A DNA stretch of 19,575 bases. Origin: UBA1206 sp045600105. Its GTDB lineage: Bacteria; Bacillota; Clostridia; Oscillospirales; CAG-382. Location of the stretch: NCBI GenBank assembly GCA_045600105.1, contig JAZRXG010000017.1, positions 1-19,575 of the forward strand, written 5' to 3'. Position 1 is the stretch's first letter. Every line of letters begins with the position of its first letter. Positions 1 through 8,580 of this stretch are shown here, piece by piece. The position numbers and the translations under genes are program-made. The notes beneath the pieces were generated by a model. The model worked only from the letters and a program-made list of their open reading frames with translations, was not told where the DNA came from and searched no databases.

Positions 1-1355
1 AGCCCGCCGAAATTGTAGATGTAGCCCATCTCGTAAACGCGGGAATTGAAGATGATGTCGAGCATTCTTTCGGAGGGTTCGTCCTTGAGGTCGCGGGATT
101 TGAGGGTGACTTCGTAGTACGCTCTCGTGTCGGTGGACTGGGAATAATACGCCATATTGTCAAGCGCAACGGCGACTTCCTCGGGCTTGTCGATATTGCT
201 GGGGATGCAGGCGCCGGGAACGAGTCCGGTGGAGGTGAGGCAGCGGGATTCTTCCTGGTTGGGATCAAGGAGCGGATAAGGAAGTATGCCGTAGTCAAAG
301 CCGTCAACGGTACGGAAATTCTTGAGGTCGGTGAGCGCGAAGGTGGTGAAAATGATCTGATCGTTGAGGAACATACGGCATATATCTTCAAACGAGCCGC
401 AGTTCGGCGTTTTGTTGGTGACAACGTCGGGCTTGTAGCTGATCTCGAACACTTTGTCGAGAATGCCGATGTTCTTTTCGGAGTTCATATTGATGGCAAG
501 ACTGCCGTCGGACGTTTTTTGGGTGATCGTGCCGCCGCATCCGAAGAAGAAGGAGTGCGGAGCGTTGAACGCGACGTGCAGACCGTAGTGGTCTTCGTTG
601 TCCCACTTGGCGTCTCCGAGGTTTTCGGTGAAGTCTTTGCCTATTTCATAGATCCTGTCGATGGTCCATTCGTGATTGTCGACGAGCTCATAGGGGTTCG
701 GGAGGTTGTACTGGTCGATGAGCGACTTGTTGAAGAAGACGACCATGGTGCATTCGTTGTCGAGTATCGAGATGTCGCCGGTGGTGAAGAAGAGCTTGCC
801 GTTGATCTCAAGTCCCTCGTTCGCCTTCTGGTCCCACCATCTTTCGTCAAGATGGAGCTGTTCGTCGAATTCGTGGAGGTCGAGCATGTTGCCGCTTCCG
901 ACGTATTTGACCGCGTCGTTGATCATGGGCATATAGACTGCGTAATCGGTGATGCCGCCGCCGACGTACATATCCATATCAGCCGCGACGTTGGAGGATT
1001 TTTCCTCGCTGATGACGCAGCCGAGCTTCTGCTGAACGAGCTGGTTGCGTTCGTAAACCGCGTCGTTGATGGCTTCTTCGTTGAGCTCCTCGGCATAGAT
1101 CTCAAACGATTCGTAATAGCTGTAGCTGCTGCCGGCGACGAGGAATTTGATCTCGCGTCCGCCGAGATCCTGAACCAGCGGAGTGACTTCGGAAGATTCT
1201 TCCTCCGAGCCTTCGTCCGGCGTGGATTCGTTTGCCGCTTCGGAAACGGCTTTGCTCTCGCCGCTTACGGTGCCTTCGGATTCGCCGCAGGCGAAGCAGC
1301 CTGCCGCAAGCGCGAAAACAAGCAGCAAAGCAAGTAACGCTTTGATTTTTTTCAT
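1..1355 (-). CDS. Extracellular solute-binding lipoprotein of an ABC transporter (partial, C-terminus off the left edge)
   Basis: The frame stays open from an ATG at 1355 to the window edge, giving about 451 residues with no stop, so the C-terminus is missing. Residues 1-20 form a lipoprotein signal: KK near the start, a hydrophobic stretch, then the lipobox-like AAGC with Cys20 as the predicted lipidated residue. A Ser/Glu-rich linker (about 24-57) follows, as is common in lipid-anchored binding proteins. The body resembles the large Clostridia group of sugar-type binding proteins (SBP_bac_1-like), with features such as DERWWD, NGKLFFTTGD and, near the edge, NMAYYS and EPSERMLDIIF. The likely role is capture of a carbohydrate or similar solute outside the membrane for delivery to permease subunits. 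No permease or ATPase gene is visible, so the substrate cannot be named. The start is supported by a GTGAGG ribosome binding site (1364-1370) and a consensus promoter. Family placement is from recognition, not alignment. Confidence 0.85.
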   Translation of the reverse strand, partial: MKKIKALLALLLVFALAAGCFACGESEGTVSGESKAVSEAANESTPDEGSEEESSEVTPLVQDLGGREIKFLVAGSSYSYYESFEIYAEELNEEAINDAVYERNQLVQQKLGCVISEEKSSNVAADMDMYVGGGITDYAVYMPMINDAVKYVGSGNMLDLHEFDEQLHLDERWWDQKANEGLEINGKLFFTTGDISILDNECTMVVFFNKSLIDQYNLPNPYELVDNHEWTIDRIYEIGKDFTENLGDAKWDNEDHYGLHVAFNAPHSFFFGCGGTITQKTSDGSLAINMNSEKNIGILDKVFEISYKPDVVTNKTPNCGSFEDICRMFLNDQIIFTTFALTDLKNFRTVDGFDYGILPYPLLDPNQEESRCLTSTGLVPGACIPSNIDKPEEVAVALDNMAYYSQSTDTRAYYEVTLKSRDLKDEPSERMLDIIFNSRVYEMGYIYNFGG

Positions 1356-1382
1356 ATTTTTTACCTCACTTTCTTTGTCTCT

Positions 1383-1410
1383 ATTATATACTGAACGCGG
1401 CTTTTGTCAA
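1383..1410 (-). promoter_or_regulatory. Sigma-A-type promoter of the solute-binding protein gene
   Basis: Reading the minus strand, TTGACA (1405-1410) is followed after 16 bp by TATAAT (1383-1388). Both hexamers match consensus exactly. The -10 lies 27 bp upstream of the start codon, leaving room for a short leader with a GTGAGG ribosome binding site. Such a perfect promoter suggests strong basal expression unless repressed. Confidence 0.8.
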
Positions 1411-1494
1411 CTTAAATTCGTATAATCTGCCGAAAATTATCAGATGTGACAATATATAAAATCAAAAATGACAACACGGTGTAAAAAGTCACAA

Positions 1495-1532
1495 CAAAAA
1501 AAGACACGGATAAGCAAAATTGCTTATCCGTG
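1495..1532 (-). terminator. Intrinsic terminator of the U32 protein gene
   Basis: A perfect 12-bp stem, CACGGATAAGCA (1505-1516) with TGCTTATCCGTG (1521-1532), has a 4-nt loop. On the minus strand it is followed by TC and then seven T (complement of the A-run 1496-1502). It starts 16 nt after the stop codon of the gene to its right, so it ends that transcript before the promoter of the solute-binding protein gene. Confidence 0.9.
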
Positions 1533-1548
1533 CCTTGATTTTATATAT

Positions 1549-3522
1549 TCAGTACGCGAAATACGCCCTGGTGAATTTTCCTTTCGGCGGAAGTGCCGAA
1601 TCGAGGGCTTTTATTATCCCGTCCTGCTCTTTTTCGTTCTCGGTGGTGAAGATGACGGTCTTTGACGTCCTCACGTTTTTGTCGAGCAGCCACACGGGAA
1701 CGGAATTGTAGATCGAATTCGAGTGGTCGAAGTCGCAGAAAACGGGGAATGTGGCGTTCGTTCTGTCGTTCAGCGTTCCGCCGCGCCGGTCGGTGCATTT
1801 TCCGCTGTTTCTGATGAGGCAGTTGCGCGTGTGCATCAGCCTTATCCTGCCGTAAACGACGACCGAGGAATTTCTCCACGGAGCGTTCTTGGCCTCGGGG
1901 GAGGCGCAGACGTTGTCGAATCCGAGCCCTTCGAGGACCTCGGCGGTGACCGACGTGATGCAGTTGAGCTCGTATCCGCCGTCGAGGATGAATCCGTCGC
2001 AGAACGGAACGAACGAAAGGTTGGGCAGAGTGAGCCTTTTCACGCCGCACTCCTTTGCTTCCGCCATCATCTCTTTTACGGCGTCGAGTCTGCTGTCGAA
2101 CACGAACCCCGGGAGGATAAGCGACAGCTTGTCGGCGTAGGGCAGCAGCTTTTTCCAGACTTCCTTTTTATATAAAGGCACGGCGATAATATCCGCCCTT
2201 TCGCAGGCGGCGTCGCTGACGCTTTCGCCCTCAAATCGCACGGTGAGGCGTTCTTCCGCTTCTTCGGGAACGAGTTTTTCAGGCAAAACGTGCGTCGTCC
2301 TTTGCGGCGCGTTGACGGAGCAGAGCAGGTCCGTGAGCTTTTCCGCTCCTTCGCGGCGGAGCGAATTGAGGAGCGACACGGGATAGAAGCCGTCTTCGAT
2401 ATCGCAGTCGACGCTTCTGACCTCAAACGGCGTATTGCCGAAACGCGAAAGCTGCTTTTTTACGTCGTCGACGGACGTCGGACGTTCCTTTGCCGCTTCG
2501 GGAGCGAATCCGTTCACCGTGACTTCGTTTTTGCCGGAAGAAAGGCAAAGTGACGAATTTTCGCCGATCTTCGCGGAAAACTTAACGGAGACAGGTATTT
2601 TTCTTTCGGTCGGCTTTTCTTCCGCTTCCCTCGTGTTCGCCTTGTCCTCGTCGGTCCTGACGCCGAACATGGTCTTTCCGAGTTTTTTTGTATAATATCC
2701 GTCGGTGAATCCGCTGCGCGAGAAGAGCGAGGACAGCGCCTTTATCTCGTCGTCGGTCGCACCCCGCTTTTCGTCAAGCAGTCTGCGGTATATCTTCGTT
2801 ACGCCGTAAACGTATTCGGGCGATTTCATCCTGCCCTCGATCTTGAGCGCGGATATGCCCATATCCATAAGCTCGGGGATATATTTCGCAAGACAGAGGT
2901 CCTTGAGCGACATCGGATAGCCCTTGTTGTAGCTCATTCGGCAGGGGTAGGCGCATTCGCCGCGATTGCCGGAGCGTTTGCCTATCATCGACGACATAAG
3001 GCAGCCGCCCGAGCGGCAGACGCACATCGCCCCGTGGATGAAGACCTCGGTCTCTATCCCTTTGTCGGAAAACGCCTTTATGTCTTCCCTGCTCATTTCA
3101 CGCGCCAGCACGACGCGGTCAAAACCCAACTTTTTCATAAGTCCGACCGAATACGAGCCGTGGAGCTGCATCTGGGTCGACGCGTGCAGACTGATATCCG
3201 GGTATTTTTCAACGAGCAGCGACGCGAGCCCTATATCCTGAATGATATACGAATCGGGACGGATGCCGTTTTCGAGCTTGCCGACGAGCCCGACGGCGTC
3301 GGCGTACTCGTTCTTATAAAGCAGCGTGTTGAGCGTGATATTCGTTTTTACGCCGTACAGGCGGCAGAATTTTATTGCTTCAAACGCCTCGTCGAGCGAA
3401 AAATTCTTTGCGTTCTTACGCGCGTTGAACTCCGAAAGCCCGAAATAGACCTCGTCCGCCCCCGCGTAAACGGCGGCTTTGAGACATTCCATATCGCCTG
3501 CCGGCGACAGAAGATGCGTCAT
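1549..3522 (-). CDS. U32 family protein (peptidase U32 / RlhA-TrhP-like, long clostridial form)
   Basis: 657 residues. The N-terminus (LLSPAGDMECLKAAVYAGAD) is the typical opening of the U32 TIM-barrel domain. The family signature spans about 159-177 (EVFIHGAMCVCRSGGC) and continues with SGNRGECAYPCR (184-195), supplying conserved cysteines at about 167, 174, 190 and 194. The middle section (about 370-480) corresponds to the variable region seen in long U32 proteins, and the C-terminus has the usual TRNCLIRN and NDRTNATFPVFCDF blocks. U32 proteins were first named collagenase-like peptidases, but E. coli members RlhA and TrhP are needed for tRNA or rRNA hydroxylation, so an RNA-modification role is at least as likely as proteolysis. 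The ATG is preceded by AAAAGGA at a slightly long spacing. The gene is monocistronic: divergent from the sirtuin and closed by its own terminator. No clear promoter for it is seen in the 80-bp divergent gap. Confidence 0.9.
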   Translation of the reverse strand: MTHLLSPAGDMECLKAAVYAGADEVYFGLSEFNARKNAKNFSLDEAFEAIKFCRLYGVKTNITLNTLLYKNEYADAVGLVGKLENGIRPDSYIIQDIGLASLLVEKYPDISLHASTQMQLHGSYSVGLMKKLGFDRVVLAREMSREDIKAFSDKGIETEVFIHGAMCVCRSGGCLMSSMIGKRSGNRGECAYPCRMSYNKGYPMSLKDLCLAKYIPELMDMGISALKIEGRMKSPEYVYGVTKIYRRLLDEKRGATDDEIKALSSLFSRSGFTDGYYTKKLGKTMFGVRTDEDKANTREAEEKPTERKIPVSVKFSAKIGENSSLCLSSGKNEVTVNGFAPEAAKERPTSVDDVKKQLSRFGNTPFEVRSVDCDIEDGFYPVSLLNSLRREGAEKLTDLLCSVNAPQRTTHVLPEKLVPEEAEERLTVRFEGESVSDAACERADIIAVPLYKKEVWKKLLPYADKLSLILPGFVFDSRLDAVKEMMAEAKECGVKRLTLPNLSFVPFCDGFILDGGYELNCITSVTAEVLEGLGFDNVCASPEAKNAPWRNSSVVVYGRIRLMHTRNCLIRNSGKCTDRRGGTLNDRTNATFPVFCDFDHSNSIYNSVPVWLLDKNVRTSKTVIFTTENEKEQDGIIKALDSALPPKGKFTRAYFAY

Positions 3523-3549
3523 TTATATTCACGTCCTTTTAAGTGGGAG

Positions 3550-3578
3550 TTGAAAAAAAGAAATATTTGTGATAGAAT
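3550..3578 (+). promoter_or_regulatory. Promoter of the sirtuin gene
   Basis: TTGAAA (3550-3555), a 17-bp A-rich spacer, then TAGAAT (3573-3578), each one base from consensus. The ribosome binding site GGAG (3590-3593) lies 9 nt before the ATG at 3603, giving a short leader. Confidence 0.65.
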
Positions 3579-3602
3579 AAAACAAAAACGGAGTGACGGT
3601 CA

Positions 3603-4316
3603 ATGAATGAAGAACTGAAAAAAATAATCGATTCCGCCGATAACATTGTCTTTTTCGGAGGCGCGGGCGTTTCCACCGCGAGCGGTATACCCGACTTCCG
3701 TTCGACCGACGGGCTTTATAACCAAAAATACGACTACCCGCCCGAAACGATACTTTCGCATTCGTTTTTTATGAAAAAGACGGAAGAATTCTTCCGCTTT
3801 TACCGTGACAAAATGCTTTATACGAACGCTCGTCCGAACGCCTGCCACATGGCCCTCGCGTCACTTGAAAAGCAGGGCAAGCTCAAAGCCGTGGTAACGC
3901 AGAACATCGACGGGCTGCATCAGGCGGCAGGCAGCGTGAACGTGTTCGAGCTTCACGGCTCGGTGAAACGCAACCACTGCGTGAAATGCGGCAAATTTTA
4001 TACCGAGGACTACGTCCTGCACACCAAAGGTATCCCGACTTGCGAAAACTGCGGCGGCGTCATCAAGCCCGACGTGGTGCTTTATGAGGAGCCGCTCGAC
4101 AACGACTGCATCGTCGGCGCGGTCAACGCCATCGCAAACGCCGACGTGCTCATCATCGGCGGAACGTCGCTGACGGTATATCCCGCGGCGTCGTTCATCG
4201 ACTATTTCAACGGCTCGAAGATCGTGCTCATCAACAAAACGCCGACGAGCGCCGACAGACGCGCCGACCTCGTTATCCGCGACGGCATCGCCGAAGCGAT
4301 GGATATCGGCAAGTAA
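3603..4316 (+). CDS. NAD-dependent protein deacylase, Sir2 family (sirtuin)
   Basis: 237 residues, the normal size for a compact bacterial sirtuin. The Rossmann-fold NAD motif GAGVSTASGIPDFRS lies at about 20-34. QNIDGLHQ (100-107) supplies the Asn and Asp that contact the nicotinamide ribose. The catalytic His is His118 in ELHGS. Four zinc-binding cysteines form two CxxC pairs (Cys126/129 and Cys147/150). GGTSLTVYPA, further on, is the second cofactor-binding stretch. Sirtuins remove acetyl or other acyl groups from protein lysines, using NAD and releasing nicotinamide and O-acyl-ADP-ribose. The motif style (STASGIPDFR, and YEEPLD in place of FGE) resembles Firmicutes class-U enzymes more than CobB/SIRT5 desuccinylases, so deacetylase activity is the better guess. 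It is alone on the plus strand between two minus-strand transcripts and has its own promoter. Substrates cannot be inferred. Confidence 0.95.
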   Translation: MNEELKKIIDSADNIVFFGGAGVSTASGIPDFRSTDGLYNQKYDYPPETILSHSFFMKKTEEFFRFYRDKMLYTNARPNACHMALASLEKQGKLKAVVTQNIDGLHQAAGSVNVFELHGSVKRNHCVKCGKFYTEDYVLHTKGIPTCENCGGVIKPDVVLYEEPLDNDCIVGAVNAIANADVLIIGGTSLTVYPAASFIDYFNGSKIVLINKTPTSADRRADLVIRDGIAEAMDIGK

Positions 4317-4347
4317 GTTAATTATAAGTTATTAACTCAAATTGCAG

Positions 4348-4369
4348 GGGACGGCGTCCTCGACGTCCC
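4348..4369. terminator. Possible convergent terminator stem-loop between the sirtuin gene and rqcH
   Basis: In the 68-bp convergent gap, GGGACG (4348-4353) can pair with CGTCCC (4364-4369) around a 10-nt loop. A second AT-rich dyad, AGTTAAT with ATTAACT, lies just to its left. Neither has a proper T-run on either strand, so termination here is plausible from position but not shown by sequence. Confidence 0.3.
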
Positions 4370-4384
4370 GAAAACGACTCGCCC

Positions 4385-6073
4385 TCACGGATCGACTACG
4401 GCGGTATAGTATTTGTCGTATATGACGTAGCCGGGCTTGCTGCCGGCGGGTTTTCTGACGAATCTGACGCGTGTATAGTCGACTTCGATATTCTTTCCGT
4501 CGCGGACGGAAGAATGAGAAGCGGCAAGGCGGGCGGCTTCGGTGTAATCCTCGTCGCCGGGCTCGCGTCCGTCGGTGTAGAGTATGACGTGGCTGCCGCT
4601 GAAGTTCTTGACGTGGAACCATATATCGTCCTTGTCGGCGGACTTGGTGAGCGAATCGTTCATCACGTTGTTCCTGCCCACACGGACAAGGAACCCGCCC
4701 GGCGTGGTGTATTCGAACGGACGGCAGGGCTTGCGCTGCATCCGCTTGGTCTTTTTGTTGATATATCCGCCCGAAATCAGCTCGTCCTTTATCTGCTCGG
4801 CGTCCTCGGCGTTCTCGCAGCGGTTGATCGTGTCGAGCACGGATTCGAGATAATTCTTTTCGAGCGAGCTTTCCTCGAGCTGAGCGACTATCGCCTTTTC
4901 GGCGTTTTGCAGCTTGCGGTATTTTTTGAAGAATTTTTCGGCGTTCTTGGACGGCGAAAGCCTTACGTCGAGCTTGACGTTCACGGTCTCTCCCGTTTCC
5001 CAGTCGGTGCAGTCGGCGCTTTCGTCGCCCTGCTTTATCCTGAACATATTGGACGTGACGAGCTCTCCTTTTTTGCGGAGCTCGTCCTTCTTTTTGCATT
5101 CCTCAAGCTCTTCCTTCTGGAGGAGCTCCTTTTTTTCTATTCTCTTGAGCCGCGACGTCACTATCTTCGCAAGGTCGCTCGTCCTCTCCTTGAGCAGACT
5201 TTTTTCGGATCTTTCGCCGAAATAGACCGACGCAAGGTCACAGAGCGTGTCGAACGTGCGTATCTCCATGCTGCCGTAGCGGTGGATGGGAGCGAAATGG
5301 AACTCGACTCCGTTTTCGCCGTCGTACACGGCAGACGGCGCAAAAGTGCCGTGCTCGACAAGCCCGTACAGTTTTGTGACCGCATCATACAGTCTTTCCG
5401 CCCCGACTTCCTCTACCGCGGCGTCACCGTTTCCGCAGGCGTTATACACCGTTTCCCACGAAGTGAGCGGTGAGAAGCAGAAAAAGGTGTCGATGAGGAA
5501 ACGGTCAGCCCTTTTTTCGGGGCACAAAGCGCATTTTGCCGCGAAATCGTCGAACGAAATGCCTTTTGCCGAAATTTTATCCTGCTTTGGCGGCAGTTCG
5601 TATTCTATCCCCGGCATCAGAGCGCGTTTGTACGACACGAGGTCGGCGGAATAAAGGCTGCCGAGCACCTTTCCGCCGGACGTCACGACGAGGTTGGAAT
5701 ATTTGCCCATTATCTCGGCGTAAAGCGTCTTTTCGGAAATGTGCCCGAGCTCGTCGGGAGAATCGAAGACGAATCTGATTATCCTTTCGTTTTCGACGAC
5801 GGATATATCGCGTATCTTTCCTGCCTGAAGATGCTTTCTGAGCAGCAGGCAGAACGCCGACGGCATATCGTTGGGCAGCGTTGCCTCACGGCGCACCGTC
5901 ACGAAGTTAGCGGCTGCCGAAAGTGAGATATAAAGATATTTTTTTGTTTTTTCCCCGTAAATGGAAAACTCCGCAGACGAGCCGCGGCAGTTTATTTTCT
6001 CCACACGGAAATTTTTTATGCTTTCGTTAAGCTCGCGCGAAACGGAGGCACAAAAGAAACCGTCAAATGCCAT
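4385..6073 (-). CDS. rqcH: RqcH / Rqc2 homologue, NFACT family (ribosome-associated quality control, alanine tailing)
   Basis: 562 residues with the full NFACT layout. NFACT-N starts at the N-terminus (AFDGFFCAS, SAFCLLLRKHL at 72-82, NER at 95-97, EIMGKYSN at 120-127). HhH and long coiled-coil segments rich in Glu/Lys (about 285-420) follow. NFACT-R is C-terminal (DDIWFHVKNFSGSHVIL from 482). In B. subtilis, RqcH binds 50S subunits obstructed by peptidyl-tRNA and recruits alanyl-tRNA to add poly-alanine degrons. Glu96-Arg97 probably matches the Asp-Arg pair needed there for tRNA-dependent tailing. Older annotations call this family fibronectin-binding protein. The start overlaps the end of the Nif3-like gene by 11 nt and has GGAGG inside that gene, indicating translational coupling. 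It is the last gene of the long minus-strand run. Confidence 0.93.
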   Translation of the reverse strand: MAFDGFFCASVSRELNESIKNFRVEKINCRGSSAEFSIYGEKTKKYLYISLSAAANFVTVRREATLPNDMPSAFCLLLRKHLQAGKIRDISVVENERIIRFVFDSPDELGHISEKTLYAEIMGKYSNLVVTSGGKVLGSLYSADLVSYKRALMPGIEYELPPKQDKISAKGISFDDFAAKCALCPEKRADRFLIDTFFCFSPLTSWETVYNACGNGDAAVEEVGAERLYDAVTKLYGLVEHGTFAPSAVYDGENGVEFHFAPIHRYGSMEIRTFDTLCDLASVYFGERSEKSLLKERTSDLAKIVTSRLKRIEKKELLQKEELEECKKKDELRKKGELVTSNMFRIKQGDESADCTDWETGETVNVKLDVRLSPSKNAEKFFKKYRKLQNAEKAIVAQLEESSLEKNYLESVLDTINRCENAEDAEQIKDELISGGYINKKTKRMQRKPCRPFEYTTPGGFLVRVGRNNVMNDSLTKSADKDDIWFHVKNFSGSHVILYTDGREPGDEDYTEAARLAASHSSVRDGKNIEVDYTRVRFVRKPAGSKPGYVIYDKYYTAVVDP

Positions 6074-6782
6074 ATTCGATTACCTCCGGGACGTATTCCC
6101 GAATAATTTCAGCAAGGCGCGGAATGACGACGTTTTCGGTCGCGAAATGGGTGAAGCAGACCAGATTCATGCCGTATTCGCGGCAGTCGATCATCGCGTC
6201 GTGCGAGGCTTCGCCCGTGACGTAGGTGTCGGCGCCCGAGCTGTAAGCGTCGGCGACTTCGCCTTTGCCGCTGCCCGAAACTACGGCGACCTTTTTTACT
6301 TTTCTGCCGCAGTCGACGACGTTCTGCGCTTTCGTTTCAAGCGCCATTTCGCCGAAGGACACGAATTCGTCAAGCGCCATTTCGTTTTCAACTTCTCCGC
6401 GTCTGCCATAGGGCAGGAACGGATAGGTGCCGCGGATGCCGAGCTTTTCGCAGAGCGCGTCGTTCACACCGCCTGCCGTTTTGTCGAGGCAGGTGTGGTA
6501 TGAAAGCACCGAAATGCCGTGCCTTACTGCTTTTATCACCCTTTTGCCGACCGCGTCGCCGACCGACACGGTGTCGAGCGGATGGAAAATGAGCGGATGA
6601 TGGGTGACCACCGTATCCGCTCCTGCTTTGAAAGCATAGTCGAGCACGTCAGACGTACAGTCGAGAGCAGCTACCGCCTTTTTGACGTCGTTTCCGAAAT
6701 CTATCTGTATACCGTCGGCGTCCCAGCTTTCGCTGTCGCCGAAAACGCCGCGAAGCGTTCCGTCGAGCTCGTAGGTTTTCAT
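6063..6782 (-). CDS. Nif3-like dinuclear metal centre protein (YqfO/DUF34 family)
   Basis: 239 residues, close to the short bacterial form without the inserted PII-like domain of longer relatives. Expected metal ligands are visible: His61-His62 in THHPLIF, and His96 and Asp100 in SYHTCLDKTAGGVND. Near the C-terminus, THFATEN supplies the last His and Glu. Family members form ring-shaped hexamers with a two-metal site in each subunit. Some have been linked to GTP cyclohydrolase I type 2 or to hydrolase activity, but the physiological role is unsettled and none is assigned here. Its ATG overlaps the transketolase C-subunit stop as ATGA, and I see no strong ribosome binding site of its own, so translation probably depends on reinitiation. 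In many Firmicutes a Nif3-like gene follows a tRNA methyltransferase gene near rpoD; here it sits between transketolase and rqcH. Confidence 0.88.
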   Translation of the reverse strand: MKTYELDGTLRGVFGDSESWDADGIQIDFGNDVKKAVAALDCTSDVLDYAFKAGADTVVTHHPLIFHPLDTVSVGDAVGKRVIKAVRHGISVLSYHTCLDKTAGGVNDALCEKLGIRGTYPFLPYGRRGEVENEMALDEFVSFGEMALETKAQNVVDCGRKVKKVAVVSGSGKGEVADAYSSGADTYVTGEASHDAMIDCREYGMNLVCFTHFATENVVIPRLAEIIREYVPEVIEYGI

Positions 6783-7717
6783 TTATTTATACCGAGGGAT
6801 TCTCTGACCTTGGCAGCGATGCCCTCTCCGTTGAGTCCGTAGAAGTCGAGCAGCTCGTTGGCTTTGCCCGATCTGCCGAACACGTCGTTGATGCCCACGC
6901 GGTAAACCCTGGTGGGGCAGTTTTCGGCAAGGCATTCGCAGACGGCGCTGCCGAGTCCGCCGATGACAGAATGTTCTTCGGCGGTGATGACGTGACCGGT
7001 GAGGGACGCGTATTTTACCACGGTCTCTTTGTCGAGCGGCTTGAGGGTGTGCACGTCAACGACGGATATCTCGATCCCCTCTTCCTTGAGTATGTTGTAA
7101 GCGTCGATCGCCTTGGAGACCATAACGCCGGTGGCGAAAACCACGGCGTCCCTGCCTTCGCGGACGGGGAGCGCTTTGCCGAGCTCGAATTTATATGCTG
7201 CGGGGTCGAAGACCACGGGGACGGGATGTCTGCCGAGACGGCAGTAAACGGGTCCGTCGTGCTTGAGAATGGCTTCGATGGCGGCGTAGGCTTCGGTATC
7301 GTCAGCGGGGCAGACCACGGTCATATTGGGGATGGAGCGCATGAGCGCCATATCCTCGCAGAACTGATGGGTCGCGCCGTCTTCACCGACGGTGACGCCC
7401 GCGTGGGACGCGCAGACTTTTACGTTGAGGTTGGGGTAAGAAGCGGAGTTGCGGATCTGTTCGTACGCTCTGCCTACCGCGAACATCGCGAAGGACGAAG
7501 CGAAGCAGGGCACGCCGGTGGCGGCGATGCCGGAAGCCACCGAGATCATATTTGCCTCGGCGATACCGCAGTTGATGAATCTTTCGGGGAATTTTTTTGC
7601 GAACACGCCGGTCTGGGTGGAACCCGAAAGGTCGGCGTCAAGCACGATGAAATCATATTTTTCGCCTAAGTCGGCAAGTGCTCTGCCGTAGGACGCTCTT
7701 GTTGCAATATCAGCCAT
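6779..7717 (-). CDS. Transketolase, C-terminal subunit (pyrimidine-binding and C-terminal domains)
   Basis: 312 residues, equal to the second half of a full-length transketolase. The pyrimidine-binding domain comes first; GIAEAN (51-56) carries the Glu (Glu54) that activates the thiamine diphosphate aminopyrimidine ring. GEDGATHQ (111-118) is a strongly conserved active-site stretch. The transketolase C-terminal domain starts near residue 185. With its partner it moves two-carbon ketol units between sugar phosphates in the non-oxidative pentose phosphate pathway, in the cytoplasm. AAGGAGG stands 8 nt before the ATG, the best ribosome binding site in this part of the run. It overlaps the N-subunit gene by 8 nt, as expected for stoichiometric subunits. 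DXS-like enzymes share this fold, but the two-gene arrangement and motifs favour transketolase. Confidence 0.92.
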   Translation of the reverse strand: MADIATRASYGRALADLGEKYDFIVLDADLSGSTQTGVFAKKFPERFINCGIAEANMISVASGIAATGVPCFASSFAMFAVGRAYEQIRNSASYPNLNVKVCASHAGVTVGEDGATHQFCEDMALMRSIPNMTVVCPADDTEAYAAIEAILKHDGPVYCRLGRHPVPVVFDPAAYKFELGKALPVREGRDAVVFATGVMVSKAIDAYNILKEEGIEISVVDVHTLKPLDKETVVKYASLTGHVITAEEHSVIGGLGSAVCECLAENCPTRVYRVGINDVFGRSGKANELLDFYGLNGEGIAAKVRESLGINK

Positions 7718-8558
7718 TGTGTGCCTCCTTCAGAGACGCGAGACGCGCGTCGAGTTCTTTCACGGCGATCTCGTATTCGTTGGTTTTGGGTGCTTTGCCG
7801 TGCCAGCCCACCGCGTCCTCCATGAACGAAACGCCTTTTCCCTTTACGGTGTTGCAGATTATCATGAGCGGCTTGCCTTCCTCGCGGGAGGAAACGGCTT
7901 TTTCGATCTGTTCGAAATCGTGGCCGTCGATGACCTCGGTTTTCCAGCCGAAAGCGCGGAACTTTTCGTCAAGAGGCGTGGGGTTCATTATCGTTCTGAC
8001 GTCGCCGTCTATCTGCAGACGGTTGAAGTCGATGAAAGCGGTGAGGTTGTCGAGATGGTAGTGGCCCGCGAACATGGCGGCTTCCCACACCTGACCCTCT
8101 TCGGATTCGCCGTCGCCGAGGACGGTGTATACGTGATAGTCTTTTCCTTTGATCTTGCCGACCTTAGCCATTCCGCAGGCGGCGGAAAAGCCCTGACCGA
8201 GAGAGCCCGTGGACATATCGATGCCGTTTATCTTGTTCATGTCGGGGTGACCCTGAAGATAACTGTCGAGTTTTCTGAGCGTTTTGATATCTTCAACGGG
8301 GAAATATCCCTTGAGGGCAAGCGCGGCGTAGAGCGCCGGGCAGCAATGCCCTTTTGAAAGGACGAAACGGTCGCGGTCGGGGTCATTTGCCCTGTCAGCC
8401 GATACGTTCATCTTGTCAAAATAGAGATAAGTGATGATATCCGCACATGAAAGCGAGCCGCCGGGATGGCCGCTGCCCGCATTGTAGACACCTTCGATGA
8501 TGAGTCTGCGGATCTCCGCAGCCTTTTCTTCAAGAAAGTGAAGTTTTTTCGTGTCCAT
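7710..8558 (-). CDS. Transketolase, N-terminal subunit (thiamine diphosphate-binding)
   Basis: 282 residues, equal to the first half of transketolase. GHPGGSLS (30-37) provides an active-site His, SKGHCCPALYAAL (68-80) another, and GHP (103-105) a third. GDGESEEGQVWEAA (148-161) is the metal/ThDP-binding motif (GDG ... about 26 residues ... N), closing at DFN (177-179). It works only with the downstream C-terminal subunit. GGAGG precedes the ATG at good spacing, and 22 bp separate it from the rluD-family stop. Split transketolases are common in Clostridia and archaea, so the split is a lineage trait and not a broken gene. Confidence 0.93.
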   Translation of the reverse strand: MDTKKLHFLEEKAAEIRRLIIEGVYNAGSGHPGGSLSCADIITYLYFDKMNVSADRANDPDRDRFVLSKGHCCPALYAALALKGYFPVEDIKTLRKLDSYLQGHPDMNKINGIDMSTGSLGQGFSAACGMAKVGKIKGKDYHVYTVLGDGESEEGQVWEAAMFAGHYHLDNLTAFIDFNRLQIDGDVRTIMNPTPLDEKFRAFGWKTEVIDGHDFEQIEKAVSSREEGKPLMIICNTVKGKGVSFMEDAVGWHGKAPKTNEYEIAVKELDARLASLKEAHNG

Positions 8559-8580
8559 TACATAACCTCCGAAGTTGCCG

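Noticed and set aside
1469..1491. Dyad TGAC...GTCA with inner ACAC-G-GTGT as an operator for the solute-binding protein gene
   Set aside because: It lies about 60 bp upstream of the -35, beside the U32 terminator, and the arms are short and uneven. Not enough to call a site.
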